From Deltaproteobacteria bacterium (lineage in GTDB: Bacteria > Desulfobacterota > DSM-4660 > Desulfatiglandales > Desulfatiglandaceae): a stretch of 6,109 bases of DNA. This document shows, one piece after another, positions 1 through 6,109 of this stretch. Positions within the stretch are counted from its first letter, which is position 1. Every line of letters starts with the position of its first letter. A program made the translations under genes and the position numbers. The stretch is from the NCBI GenBank assembly GCA_019314425.1, contig JAFCZI010000150.1:1-6109 (forward strand), in the 5' to 3' direction. The notes beneath the pieces are model-generated. The model was not told the DNA's origin, did no database searches, and was given only the letters and a program-made list of their open reading frames with translations.

Positions 1-1
1 C

Positions 2-895
2 GGTGATCGTTACGTTTTTGTTAAAGCGGATATCTGCGACAGGGAACGAATGGATGGGCTTTTTGATGAATACCATCTGGATTCGGTCTGCCATTTTGCC
101 GCCGAATCCCATGTGGACCGATCCATTGTGGGGCCCGGCGCCTTTATCCAGACCAATATCGTGGGGACCTTCAACCTGCTGGAAGCGTCCCGTAACCACC
201 AGGCGCAGGTTGAACTGTTTCACCACATCAGCACCGACGAGGTGTTTGGAAGCTTAGGTTCGGAAGGACTGTTTATGGAAACCACGCCATACCAGCCCAA
301 CAGCCCGTATTCCGCCTCAAAGGCCTCTTCCGATCACCTGGTTCGGGCCTATCACGAAACCTACGGCCTGCCCGTCACCATCAGCAACTGTTCCAATAAC
401 TACGGTCCCTACCAGTTTCCCGAAAAGCTGATCCCACTCGTGATTTTAAATGCCATGGAAGACAAGCCCCTTCCCATCTATGGGGATGGTTTAAACGTGC
501 GGGACTGGCTCTACGTTCGGGACCACTGCACGGCTGTCTGGACGATTATGAAAAGCGGGGGGAGAGGGGAGACTTATAATATCGGCGGTAACCACGAAAT
601 GGAAAATATCCGCATTGTGGAGACCCTCTGTGGTCTGATCGACGACCTTCCCACCATGAAAGGCACGCCCTCCAGACGGACGTTGATCACCTATGTGAAG
701 GACCGGCCCGGACACGACCGGCGCTATGCCATTGATTCCACCAAATTGCAAAGGGATTTGGGATGGGCCCCGGAGGAGTCTTTTCAATCGGGAATCGAGA
801 AAACCCTCGCGTGGTATCTGGCGCATTCGTCATGGATTTCGCGTGTCAGGAGCGGGGCTTATCAGGACTGGATTCGCGAACAGTATGAGGCTTGA
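2..895 (+). CDS. rfbB: dTDP-glucose 4,6-dehydratase, 5'-truncated by window edge
   Basis: This enzyme converts dTDP-glucose to dTDP-4-keto-6-deoxyglucose with bound NAD+, the second step of dTDP-L-rhamnose and related deoxysugar synthesis in the cytoplasm. The reading frame is open from base 2 ([13 protein letters not shown]...), before the first ATG at 50. By comparison with E. coli RmlB about 50 N-terminal residues, including the GxxGxxG Rossmann motif, lie outside the window. The 297 visible residues carry the family signatures in order: [12 protein letters not shown], the catalytic Thr-Asp-Glu in [10 protein letters not shown] (visible residues 78-80), the YSASK Tyr/Lys pair (103 and 107), [41 protein letters not shown] and the C-terminal SGAYQDWI. 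The loop between DEVFG and YSASK is shorter than in E. coli, as in many bacterial homologues. The C-terminus looks complete and ends in TGA. No other rml gene follows, so partners, if linked, must lie upstream. The identification is very secure. Confidence 0.96.
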   Translation, partial: GDRYVFVKADICDRERMDGLFDEYHLDSVCHFAAESHVDRSIVGPGAFIQTNIVGTFNLLEASRNHQAQVELFHHISTDEVFGSLGSEGLFMETTPYQPNSPYSASKASSDHLVRAYHETYGLPVTISNCSNNYGPYQFPEKLIPLVILNAMEDKPLPIYGDGLNVRDWLYVRDHCTAVWTIMKSGGRGETYNIGGNHEMENIRIVETLCGLIDDLPTMKGTPSRRTLITYVKDRPGHDRRYAIDSTKLQRDLGWAPEESFQSGIEKTLAWYLAHSSWISRVRSGAYQDWIREQYEA

Positions 896-908
896 AAAGG
901 TTAATACC

Positions 909-1079
909 TAAAAACTGCAATAAGCTTTTAGCTATTAGCCGTTAGCTTAAGGGTCTCAAGTATTTGCATGGCCTCTGCCTATATTGGAAGCATCACTTCT
1001 TGATGCTACCCTATTTCACCGTAAATGATTGAAATTGTATTCCTAGTAGCTAACGGCTAACGGCTAATTGCATCTTTTA
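909..1079. repeat. MITE-like imperfect inverted repeat
   Basis: The left arm (909-949) and right arm (1045-1079) are reverse complements over most of their length. The inner blocks AGCCGTTAGCT (937-947) and AGCTAACGGCT (1048-1058) match perfectly. Further out, the left TAGC-TA-TTAGC pairs with the right arm apart from two bases. After a 7-base gap in the right arm, TGCAAT (916-921) pairs with ATTGCA (1067-1072), and TAAAA (909-913) pairs with TTTTA (1075-1079). The right arm contains a short 7-bp tandem (CTAACGG repeated about 2.6 times). The ~95-bp centre has no ORF but holds its own small hairpin, AGCATCA (989-995) with TGATGCT (1001-1007). I see no clear target-site duplication. It could be a MITE, another dispersed palindromic repeat, or a transcribed hairpin separating rfbB from the next operon. 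Confidence 0.6.
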
Positions 1080-1104
1080 AGTAATATCGTGTCGTAGCAT
1101 TCCA

Positions 1105-1133
1105 TTGTCCCAAGCGCCGTATTCCGATAATCT
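1105..1133 (+). promoter_or_regulatory. possible sigma-70-type promoter for the three-gene operon
   Basis: TTGTCC (1105-1110) matches four of six bases of the -35 consensus. TAATCT (1128-1133) lies 17 bp downstream but is a poor -10. GATAAT (1126-1131) is a better -10 (five of six) but at a short 15-bp spacing. Transcription from here would begin near 1138-1142 and leave a leader of about 30-35 nt before the ATG at 1173, and it would exclude the GTG at 1134 as a start. The match is weak and rests only on inspection. Confidence 0.25.
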
Positions 1134-1160
1134 GTGGCCTGCAAAACAGGAAAATTGAAA

Positions 1161-1175
1161 AAAGGAACTACCATG
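1161..1175 (+). promoter_or_regulatory. ribosome binding site deciding the carboxyltransferase start
   Basis: AAAGGAA (1161-1167) ends 5 nt before ATG 1173, a good Shine-Dalgarno arrangement. The in-frame GTG at 1134, which would add 13 residues, has no purine-rich site upstream. ATG 1173 is therefore the preferred start. Confidence 0.7.
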
Positions 1176-2555
1176 GGGCCTACATTGGCCAGACGCCTGA
1201 GTATACTTTGCGATCCCGATTCTCTGGAAGAGCAACCCGAATCTTCGGGGGCGGTCTACTTCACGGGTTGGGCCAAAATAAAAGGGCGGAAAGTGATGGT
1301 CATTGCCGCTGACCCGGACCCTTTATCGGAACCCGCAGACCTGTCTTTTTCCTCATCCCGATATGTCAAAGCCCTTCAGCAGGCCGACTCCGCCGCCAGT
1401 CCGGTGGTTTTCCTTCATGACTCTCCGGCGCCTTATAAATCCGGTCGGACCGCGTTTCAGGGGGCAGGCGTCGAACTGATGATGGGCAAGAACGGTGTGG
1501 GGAGGCAATATTTTGAAATTGCCCGGCTTTCGGGACGCGTTCCATTGGTTTGCGCTGTTTTTGGGAATATGGCCCAGGCCCAGGCCTTTCCAACGGTCAT
1601 GTGCGACGGGATGGTTATGCTGGAGAACTCATCCATCAGCGTGGCCCGGCCTGATGCGGTGGCGGAAATGCTGAACGAAAAAGTCTCTTACAAAGACCTG
1701 GGCGGCGCCCGCATTCACAGCCGTCTGATCGCAGATTGCGACCAGGTTGTTTCGAATGAGGACGATGCCCTGGCCTGGGTTCGTAACTTTTTAAGCTATC
1801 TTCCGTCCCATAAGGATGAGTCGCCGCCTTTATTGAACGTCACGCCCCGTAACCCCGACGTTCCGGGAATTTCGGAAATCATACCCTCCCGGTTAAACCG
1901 CCCTTTTGATGTCCGGCAGGTGATTGCTTCGGTGGTGGATGAGAACCAGTTCCTGGAACTGGGCCATGATTTTGCGGGAGAAATCGTAACCGGGTTTTCC
2001 CGCATCCGGGGGCGGGTAGCCGGTATCGCGGCCAACAACCCCAAAGTGAACGGCGGGATATTTTTTCCGGAAACCTGTCTCAAATTGATCCGTTTTATCA
2101 AGTTATGCAATGCCTTTAATCTGCCTATAGTTTTCCTGGCAGATACGCCCGGATTCATGATAGGGAAAGACGTGGAAAAAAGAGGCATCGTCTCTGCCGG
2201 GGCCGCGCTTTTCACGGCCATTGCAAAAACCCGCGTCCCGCGTCTCTGTATCGTGCTACGCCGGGCTTACACGGCCGGCTTGTACGCCATGTCCGGATCC
2301 GGCTTTCTCCCCCTGGCCATCTATGCGTTGCCGGGGGCCTCCATAGCGGTTTACGGCCCTGAAGCCGTGGCGCGCTTTATGGATAGACTGGACTTGCCCC
2401 CGGATCAAAAAAAAGGGATTTTGAGGAAGATGGAAAAGGAAAGCCGCCTGGAGTTCCTGGTGGAACAAGGCTTTCTGAACGGTATAATCGAACCGGACCA
2501 GGTCCGGGAAACAATCGCCGGCTTTCTAAGCAAGGAGATGGATGGTGGAATTTGA
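1173..2555 (+). CDS. divergent acyl-CoA carboxylase carboxyltransferase subunit (PccB/MCC-beta type)
   Basis: This 460-residue protein belongs to the carboxyl transferase family (PF01039, crotonase-like fold). Family members move carboxylate from carboxybiotin to an acyl-CoA such as acetyl-, propionyl- or methylcrotonyl-CoA, or work in decarboxylase complexes. The N-terminal domain (about 1-215) shows VYFTGWAKIKGR, SGRVPLV (120-126), LGGARIHS (176-183) and the linker FLSYLP. The C-terminal domain (about 240-460) shows PFDVRQVIASVVD, IVTGFSRIRGR, ADTPGFMIGKD (323-333), VLRRAYTAGLYAMSG (361-375) and VYGPEAVARF. It is shorter than typical PccB (about 510-540 residues). Two motifs are atypical: the usual DSGGARIQEG is DSPAPYKSG (83-91), and the GPCAGGAVY first oxyanion loop reads GNMAQAQAF (131-139). 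Acyl-CoA handling may therefore differ or be lost. No biotin carboxylase or biotin carrier gene is in the window. The gene's end overlaps the GNAT start by 14 nt, implying translational coupling. The family call is strong; the substrate is unknown. Confidence 0.85.
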   Translation: MGPTLARRLSILCDPDSLEEQPESSGAVYFTGWAKIKGRKVMVIAADPDPLSEPADLSFSSSRYVKALQQADSAASPVVFLHDSPAPYKSGRTAFQGAGVELMMGKNGVGRQYFEIARLSGRVPLVCAVFGNMAQAQAFPTVMCDGMVMLENSSISVARPDAVAEMLNEKVSYKDLGGARIHSRLIADCDQVVSNEDDALAWVRNFLSYLPSHKDESPPLLNVTPRNPDVPGISEIIPSRLNRPFDVRQVIASVVDENQFLELGHDFAGEIVTGFSRIRGRVAGIAANNPKVNGGIFFPETCLKLIRFIKLCNAFNLPIVFLADTPGFMIGKDVEKRGIVSAGAALFTAIAKTRVPRLCIVLRRAYTAGLYAMSGSGFLPLAIYALPGASIAVYGPEAVARFMDRLDLPPDQKKGILRKMEKESRLEFLVEQGFLNGIIEPDQVRETIAGFLSKEMDGGI

Positions 2556-3320
2556 AATCAGAAAACTGAGGCATCCGGATGAGTTGAAAGATGTCATTAA
2601 GCTACAGGCCATGGTCGGAGGCTTGCCGCCCGGGGATACCATGTCGCCGATCACGTTGACCGCCCTGACAATAGATCCTCCCTGCGTCGGTTGGGTGCTG
2701 GGCGCTTTTCATGATCAAAAAATGATCTCTTTTATAATCAGTTTTGCGACTGCCGAGCCGGATGCGGCCTATGGACACATGCTCGGCGTACTCCAGGAAT
2801 ATCAGAACAGCAGTGTGGGGCTTCAGATGCTCCAGCGCACTTTCGAGTTATTCAGAAAAGATGGCATTTCGCGGTGCTACACAACCTTCGAGCCTTTGGA
2901 ATCCCGAAATGCTTATATTTATTTAAACAGGCTGGGAGGGCGCGGCATTGCCTATAAAGAAGCCCACTACTATATTGATTCAGGACTTCGGGCATGCCCC
3001 AGGACCGGCTTCTGGTGGCATTGGATGTGGGATACGAACCGGCCCAGGGTCGGGAATCGACTTCCTTGCAGGATGTTTCGAACCGGTATCCCATTGCCTC
3101 CCCGGAAAGTATGCCTGAGGTCCCGGCTGTGTTGGTGGAAATACCGGGCGATTTACGCCGTCTTCAGGAAGAAGACCCTGCCTCAGCCCTGGCCTGGCGT
3201 ATGAGTACCCGGGCTGTATTTGAAGAATATTTAGATAACAGAGGGATGATCGCAGAAGCGTTTTTCTCTGACGTCTTGGATGGAAAACGGCGTAGTTTTT
3301 ATCTATTATGCAAGCATTGA
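2542..3320 (+). pseudogene. GNAT acyltransferase, COG3375 type, interrupted by a one-base frameshift
   Basis: GNAT proteins transfer an acyl group from acyl-CoA to an amine. Residues 1-150 are read in one frame from ATG 2542, or possibly from the next codon, GTG 2545, which is better spaced from AAGGAG at 2532-2537. They carry the COG3375-like features LGAFHD, the acyl-CoA loop HMLGVLQEYQNSSVG (79-93; Ser replaces a usual glycine) and TFEPLESRNAYIYLNRLGG. Near 2990-2992 homology jumps to the -1 frame: GMPQDRLLVA, then VEIPGDLRRLQEEDPASALAWR and FYLL, ending at TGA 3320. These match the family's GLPTDRL and VEIPxD C-terminus. Restoring one G to the GGG at 2990-2992 gives one ORF of about 259 residues, the normal family length. 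Unrepaired, the first frame runs to 3204 with an Arg/Pro/Trp-rich nonsense tail. Some relatives, as I recall, are N-succinyltransferases of D-amino acids; the substrate here is unknown. A sequencing error cannot be excluded, in which case this is an intact gene. Confidence 0.75.
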
Positions 3321-3330
3321 TTTTTTAATT

Positions 3331-3347
3331 GGAGAGGATTCCATTTG
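3331..3347 (+). promoter_or_regulatory. ribosome binding site for a TTG-initiated aminotransferase
   Basis: GGAGAGG (3331-3337) lies 7 nt before TTG 3345, an ideal Shine-Dalgarno spacing. No ATG or GTG lies near it in the frame. The TTG start is therefore well supported despite being a rare start codon. Confidence 0.75.
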
Positions 3348-4547
3348 ACAACCCAAAACATTTTAAGCCGCCATACCCGCCTGGCCCTGACCGCAGAAAC
3401 CGAGGACTATGTCAGCAAGGATACGGATGAGCACAAACTGATCGAACAGCTCAAACGCGATAACGGCCTGGAAAAAGTTTATCGTTTCGATATCGGGAAA
3501 AATTCCGACGGCTATTCAGACCTGATTACGGGAATCCTGGAGAAAGCCGACCTGGCCGAACTCTGTCGCCAAAATCTGGCGGATTATCCGGATAACCATT
3601 ACCGTCTGCTGCGCCGGCGTTTGGCGGATTTGCACGGCCTGGATCCGGAATGGTTTGTTTTGAGCGCCGGTTTGGAGTCCATGATAGATCATATCAGTCG
3701 GGCATTCCTGCAAAACGGCGATGCGTTTCTGATACCGGTCCCCAATTTCAGTGTGTTTGCGGACTTCTCGATCCGCGTGGGCGGGAGACCCATTTACTTG
3801 CCCCTTGAGCCTGAAGCGAATTTTCAGTGGACCGCCGGGACAATATCAACGCTTAAAAGCCTCATCAGCGCCCACGGTCCCAAATTGTTGTGGATCAGCA
3901 ATCCGGTCAATCCCACTGGCCAGAGCCTTCCCTTTAAGTGGATGGAAGAACTGACAGCCGCTTGCGCCTTACAAGGGATGGCTGTTGTGGTGGACGAGGC
4001 TTACGGCGAATACACGGATACCGACCGGGAAGTTGTCTCGGCAAGCCGGTTGACGCAGAAGTATGAGAATTTGATGGTGTTGCGTACTTTTTCCAAGATA
4101 CATGCCTTGCCAAACCTGCGAGTCGGCTATCTTATGAGCTCCGGCAGGGACATTCTGAAAGCCGTCTCCCTATACCGCCCCATGTTTCCGTTTTCCTGGT
4201 TCTCGCTTTTTTTAGCCGGCATAGCCTCCATTGACGAGGAGCACGTCCAGGAAGCCAGGCGGAAACTGCTTGTCCGCCATGAACGTTTGTGCCGACAGTT
4301 GGAAAAGTTGAAGACTTTTTCCTATCTACCTTCCCAAACCAACACGCTCATGCTGCGCAACTCGCACTTGGAAGCCACTGAACTTTGGCAGGGTTTGGCG
4401 CAAAAAGGTTTCCTTACTGCAAATCTTAACCGGGTCAATGGATTAAAAGATCAAAATTTTCTTCGCATAACCGTCTGTTCCGAAGAAGAAAACGATCGAT
4501 TCGTCCGTGGTTGTCAGAAAATCGAGCAAGAATTGATGGCGTCGTAA
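3345..4547 (+). CDS. HisC-like class I/II PLP-dependent aminotransferase
   Basis: This 400-residue protein is a fold-type I PLP enzyme closest in style to histidinol-phosphate aminotransferases. Visible features in order are DYPDNHYRLLRRRLADLHGLDPE (about 80-102, the YPD...LR...GL.PE region), PVPNFSVF (131-138), SNPVNPTGQ (185-193, with the cofactor-contacting Asn), VVVDEAYGEY (214-223, Asp217 expected at the pyridine nitrogen), RTFSKIHALPNLRVGYL (247-263, Lys251 the predicted Schiff-base lysine and Arg259 the phosphate ligand) and FLRITVCSEEENDRF (372-386, Arg374 the probable substrate-carboxylate Arg). The usual GNGSDE motif reads SAGLES (107-112), so it may not be a true HisC. The N-terminus is about 30 residues longer than a minimal HisC. 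All catalytic residues are present, so it should be active in the cytoplasm. It follows the GNAT gene by 24 nt and is the last gene of the operon. The amino acceptor cannot be deduced; a threonine-phosphate decarboxylase-like role is possible but less likely. Confidence 0.88.
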   Translation: MTTQNILSRHTRLALTAETEDYVSKDTDEHKLIEQLKRDNGLEKVYRFDIGKNSDGYSDLITGILEKADLAELCRQNLADYPDNHYRLLRRRLADLHGLDPEWFVLSAGLESMIDHISRAFLQNGDAFLIPVPNFSVFADFSIRVGGRPIYLPLEPEANFQWTAGTISTLKSLISAHGPKLLWISNPVNPTGQSLPFKWMEELTAACALQGMAVVVDEAYGEYTDTDREVVSASRLTQKYENLMVLRTFSKIHALPNLRVGYLMSSGRDILKAVSLYRPMFPFSWFSLFLAGIASIDEEHVQEARRKLLVRHERLCRQLEKLKTFSYLPSQTNTLMLRNSHLEATELWQGLAQKGFLTANLNRVNGLKDQNFLRITVCSEEENDRFVRGCQKIEQELMAS

Positions 4548-4557
4548 AAAGCCCCAT

Positions 4558-5970
4558 CTACTGCTTTATTCTCGTAGTTTCAGGCCCGCGTAAAAATGAT
4601 ACGACGACACCTATGCCTGCGACCACCCCCCCTGCAAGCATGGCCCATTTAAAAGCGGTTATAAAAATTGCTTCGAGTCCGGGTTTATAGACTTTCAAAG
4701 TGAGTCCCCCGCTAAGCGAATGAAAGATGCTGCTGAAAATGAGTCCTGACATCGCTACGCCGATTACCATCCCCATATTTCGTGATGTCGCAACCGTACC
4801 GGATGCTGCTCCTCTGTGGGCCTGCGGAATTACAGTCATAATTGTTGCATTGTTTGGAGAAACAAAAATCCCGGTTCCGATTCCCATCAGCGCAAGGGGC
4901 CATGCAATCGAGATATATGCGTGTGTTGGTGTCAACCGGGACAAAAAAAACAACGCTATTGATATCACCAGCATCCCCAGGGTGCAAAGCATGCGTGATC
5001 CGATCCTGTCTGAAATGGAACCTGAAAGAGGGCTTACAAAAAAAAGAAAGACAAAAGGAATGACCATGGTATATCCAACTTTATCAATGGCAAACCCGCA
5101 TGGATAAACCAGATAAAAAGGCATCAGGAAAACCATTGCAAAAAGGCTGATATAAAGTATAGAGGCTGAGATAACCGGTAACATAAAGATGCGAATCTTC
5201 AAAAGAGACGTTTGAAACATAGGATAGTCCGTTCGCTTTTCAACCTGCAGAAACAATCCGATAGCAATAATTGAAGTGATTAAAAGTAAAATCGTTCGCA
5301 AGGAAGCAAACCCCCAAGCATAACCGTTTGAAATCACGTATATAAACAGGCTAAACCCGAACGTCAGCATCAGCGCCCCTTTCCAGTCAAAAGGCTCTTT
5401 TCTATCAATGTTTCCTTTTCCGTCTTTAAGGATTTGAAAGGCTAAAATCGCTGATACGATACCAATGGGAATGTTAATCAAAAATATTGCCCGCCATGAA
5501 AAAGAATTAATAATCAGGCCGCCAAGTACAGGCCCGGCGGTTAGTCCTGCGGCAACTACGGTGCCGACCATCCCTAATGCTTTTCCCCTTTCAGCGGCTG
5601 GAAAGGTATCAACGATCAGCGCCGGTGAACAAGCCATTAGCATTGCAGCAGCAATGCCCTGCAAAGATCGGGCGGCAATCAGCCATATCGCATTCGGTGC
5701 GACGCCACACAATAAGGACGCGATTGAAAAAATAAAAAATCCCCTGCAATAGACCCACATCCTTCCCTTTATATCGCTAAGCCGCCCGAACGGAAGCAGC
5801 AGTGCGGATACCGTAAGGAGATAGATCATGGGGACCCATCCAATTGTTGTAAACGGCACATTTAAGTCTTTCATAATAACGGGCAAAGCGATATTTACGA
5901 TACTGCTGTCAAGTGTCGACATAAAGACCGCAATGGCCACAAGTGAAAATATAACCCAATTTGTTTTCAT
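4558..5970 (-). CDS. DHA2 family MFS exporter (EmrB/QacA type)
   Basis: This is a 470-residue inner-membrane proton-coupled drug/H+ antiporter with about 14 predicted membrane segments. Signatures are LDSSIVNIALP in TM1 (20-30, Asp21 of motif D1), motif A GRLSDIKGR (62-70), motif B RSLQGIAAAM (101-110), motif C AAGLTAGPVLGG (140-151) followed by SWRAIFLINIPIG, and a second-half motif A copy SGSISDRIGSR (316-326). The length fits DHA2 proteins that lack a long C-terminal extension. I chose ATG 5970 because an AGGA lies just upstream and TM1 then starts near the N-terminus. An in-frame ATG at 6039 would add 23 residues, lacks a good Shine-Dalgarno site and runs through what looks like repeat sequence. 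The gene is convergent with the aminotransferase (10-bp gap), so it is not part of that operon. Its GC appears lower than that of its neighbours, hinting at transfer. No periplasmic adaptor (EmrA) or regulator gene is visible. The substrate is unknown: drugs, dyes or a metabolite. Confidence 0.9.
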   Translation of the reverse strand: MKTNWVIFSLVAIAVFMSTLDSSIVNIALPVIMKDLNVPFTTIGWVPMIYLLTVSALLLPFGRLSDIKGRMWVYCRGFFIFSIASLLCGVAPNAIWLIAARSLQGIAAAMLMACSPALIVDTFPAAERGKALGMVGTVVAAGLTAGPVLGGLIINSFSWRAIFLINIPIGIVSAILAFQILKDGKGNIDRKEPFDWKGALMLTFGFSLFIYVISNGYAWGFASLRTILLLITSIIAIGLFLQVEKRTDYPMFQTSLLKIRIFMLPVISASILYISLFAMVFLMPFYLVYPCGFAIDKVGYTMVIPFVFLFFVSPLSGSISDRIGSRMLCTLGMLVISIALFFLSRLTPTHAYISIAWPLALMGIGTGIFVSPNNATIMTVIPQAHRGAASGTVATSRNMGMVIGVAMSGLIFSSIFHSLSGGLTLKVYKPGLEAIFITAFKWAMLAGGVVAGIGVVVSFLRGPETTRIKQ

Positions 5971-5977
5971 AATTCCT

Positions 5978-5992
5978 AATTCCGGGGACACC
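5978..5992. repeat. possible fragment of a dispersed GGTGTCCCCGGAATT repeat
   Basis: The minus strand reads GGTGTCCCCGGAATT directly before the exporter start. From memory, this string recurs in intergenic regions of many proteobacterial genomes near IS200-like (Y1) REP-associated transposase genes. Only one copy is visible here, so it is a suggestion. It matters because it lies between the two candidate exporter starts. Confidence 0.2.
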
Positions 5993-6040
5993 TTGGTAAA
6001 TATTCGGTTTGCAATGTAAATGTTTGGCCAGTGCTTCATA

Positions 6041-6100
6041 TTCGTCTATTTGGGACTGCGTAGCATACTAATGCTATGTGAGCAGACCAAAATAGGCGAA
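6041..6100 (-). promoter_or_regulatory. extended palindrome over a candidate promoter upstream of the MFS exporter
   Basis: The core is CGTAGCAT (6059-6066) paired with ATGCTATG (6071-6078) around a 4-nt centre, with one G-T pair. Outer arms TTCGTCTATTTGG (6041-6053) and CCAAAATAGGCGAA (6087-6100) also pair, with one bulged base and one G-T. On the minus strand TTGGTC (6090-6085) and TATGCT (6067-6062), 17 bp apart, form a modest -35/-10 pair, so the core palindrome covers the -10 and spacer. That is the layout of a repressor operator, such as a TetR or MarR family site common for EmrB-type pumps. It could instead be a transcribed hairpin or the end of a mobile repeat. No regulator gene is in the window. 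Confidence 0.4.
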
Positions 6101-6109
6101 GATGGGGTG

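Noticed and set aside
929..1069. Integron attC site in the palindromic gap
   Set aside because: The arms lack properly oriented RYYYAAC and GTTRRRY boxes, and no integrase or cassette structure is visible.
1134..1172. Upstream GTG start adding 13 residues to the carboxyltransferase
   Set aside because: It has no Shine-Dalgarno site and overlaps the possible -10. ATG 1173 has a well-placed AAAGGAA.
2994..3320. Independent small gene starting at ATG 2994
   Set aside because: There is no ribosome binding site before it, and its protein is the expected C-terminal part of the upstream GNAT protein, so it is the continuation after a frameshift.
4540..4606. Inverted repeat CGTCGTA (4540-4546) and TACGACG (4600-4606) as a bidirectional terminator between the convergent genes
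   Set aside because: The arms are only 7 bp, the loop is over 50 nt, both arms are inside coding sequence and no U-tract follows a stem, so chance is a sufficient explanation.
4727..5107. Plus-strand ORFs opposite the exporter gene
   Set aside because: They lie antisense to a clearly conserved membrane protein, have no recognisable motifs or ribosome binding sites, and follow from its codon pattern.
5971..6039. 23-residue N-terminal extension of the exporter from ATG 6039
   Set aside because: It has a weak ribosome binding site, extra residues before the first membrane segment that are unusual for the family, and repeat-like DNA inside the extension.

Overview
The window looks like bacterial chromosome from a Gram-negative, possibly a Desulfobacterota-type anaerobe. 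That placement is only a guess, resting on moderate GC, the style of the proteins and a GCTAACGG-type intergenic repeat that I associate with such genomes. There is no rRNA, tRNA, CRISPR array or complete transposase gene in the window.

Layout. (1) Bases 2-895 hold the 3' five-sixths of a dTDP-glucose 4,6-dehydratase gene (rfbB/rmlB); its first ~50 codons lie off the left edge. (2) Bases 896-1172 are non-coding and mostly filled by a ~171-bp imperfect inverted repeat (909-1079) that resembles a MITE or another small palindromic repeat. A weak candidate promoter follows it. (3) Bases 1173-4547 are a tight same-strand group of three genes: a divergent acyl-CoA carboxylase carboxyltransferase (PccB/MCC-beta type), a GNAT acyltransferase of the COG3375 type that is split by a one-base frameshift, and a HisC-like class I/II aminotransferase with a TTG start. 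The first two overlap by 14 nt and the third follows after 24 nt, so they look like one operon. (4) Bases 4558-5970 on the minus strand encode a 14-TM DHA2/EmrB-type MFS drug exporter, convergent with the aminotransferase and only 10 bp from it. It has visibly lower GC. Its upstream region holds a palindrome that overlaps a possible promoter, and a short stretch resembling a dispersed repeat.

How the genes may work together. The dehydratase belongs to dTDP-rhamnose or other deoxysugar synthesis and is separated from the rest by the repeat. In the three-gene group, a carboxyltransferase could supply a dicarboxylic acyl-CoA, an aminotransferase could make or use an amino compound, and a GNAT enzyme could N-acylate an amine. 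Such an acylated-amine pathway is an inference from family chemistry and operon layout; no substrate can be read from the sequence. The exporter is divergent in composition and probably an independent unit.

The points most worth following up are the frameshift in the GNAT gene, the carboxyltransferase with an altered first oxyanion-hole motif and no biotin carboxylase or biotin carrier gene in view, and the palindromic repeat. I see no convincing evidence of a wholly new system.
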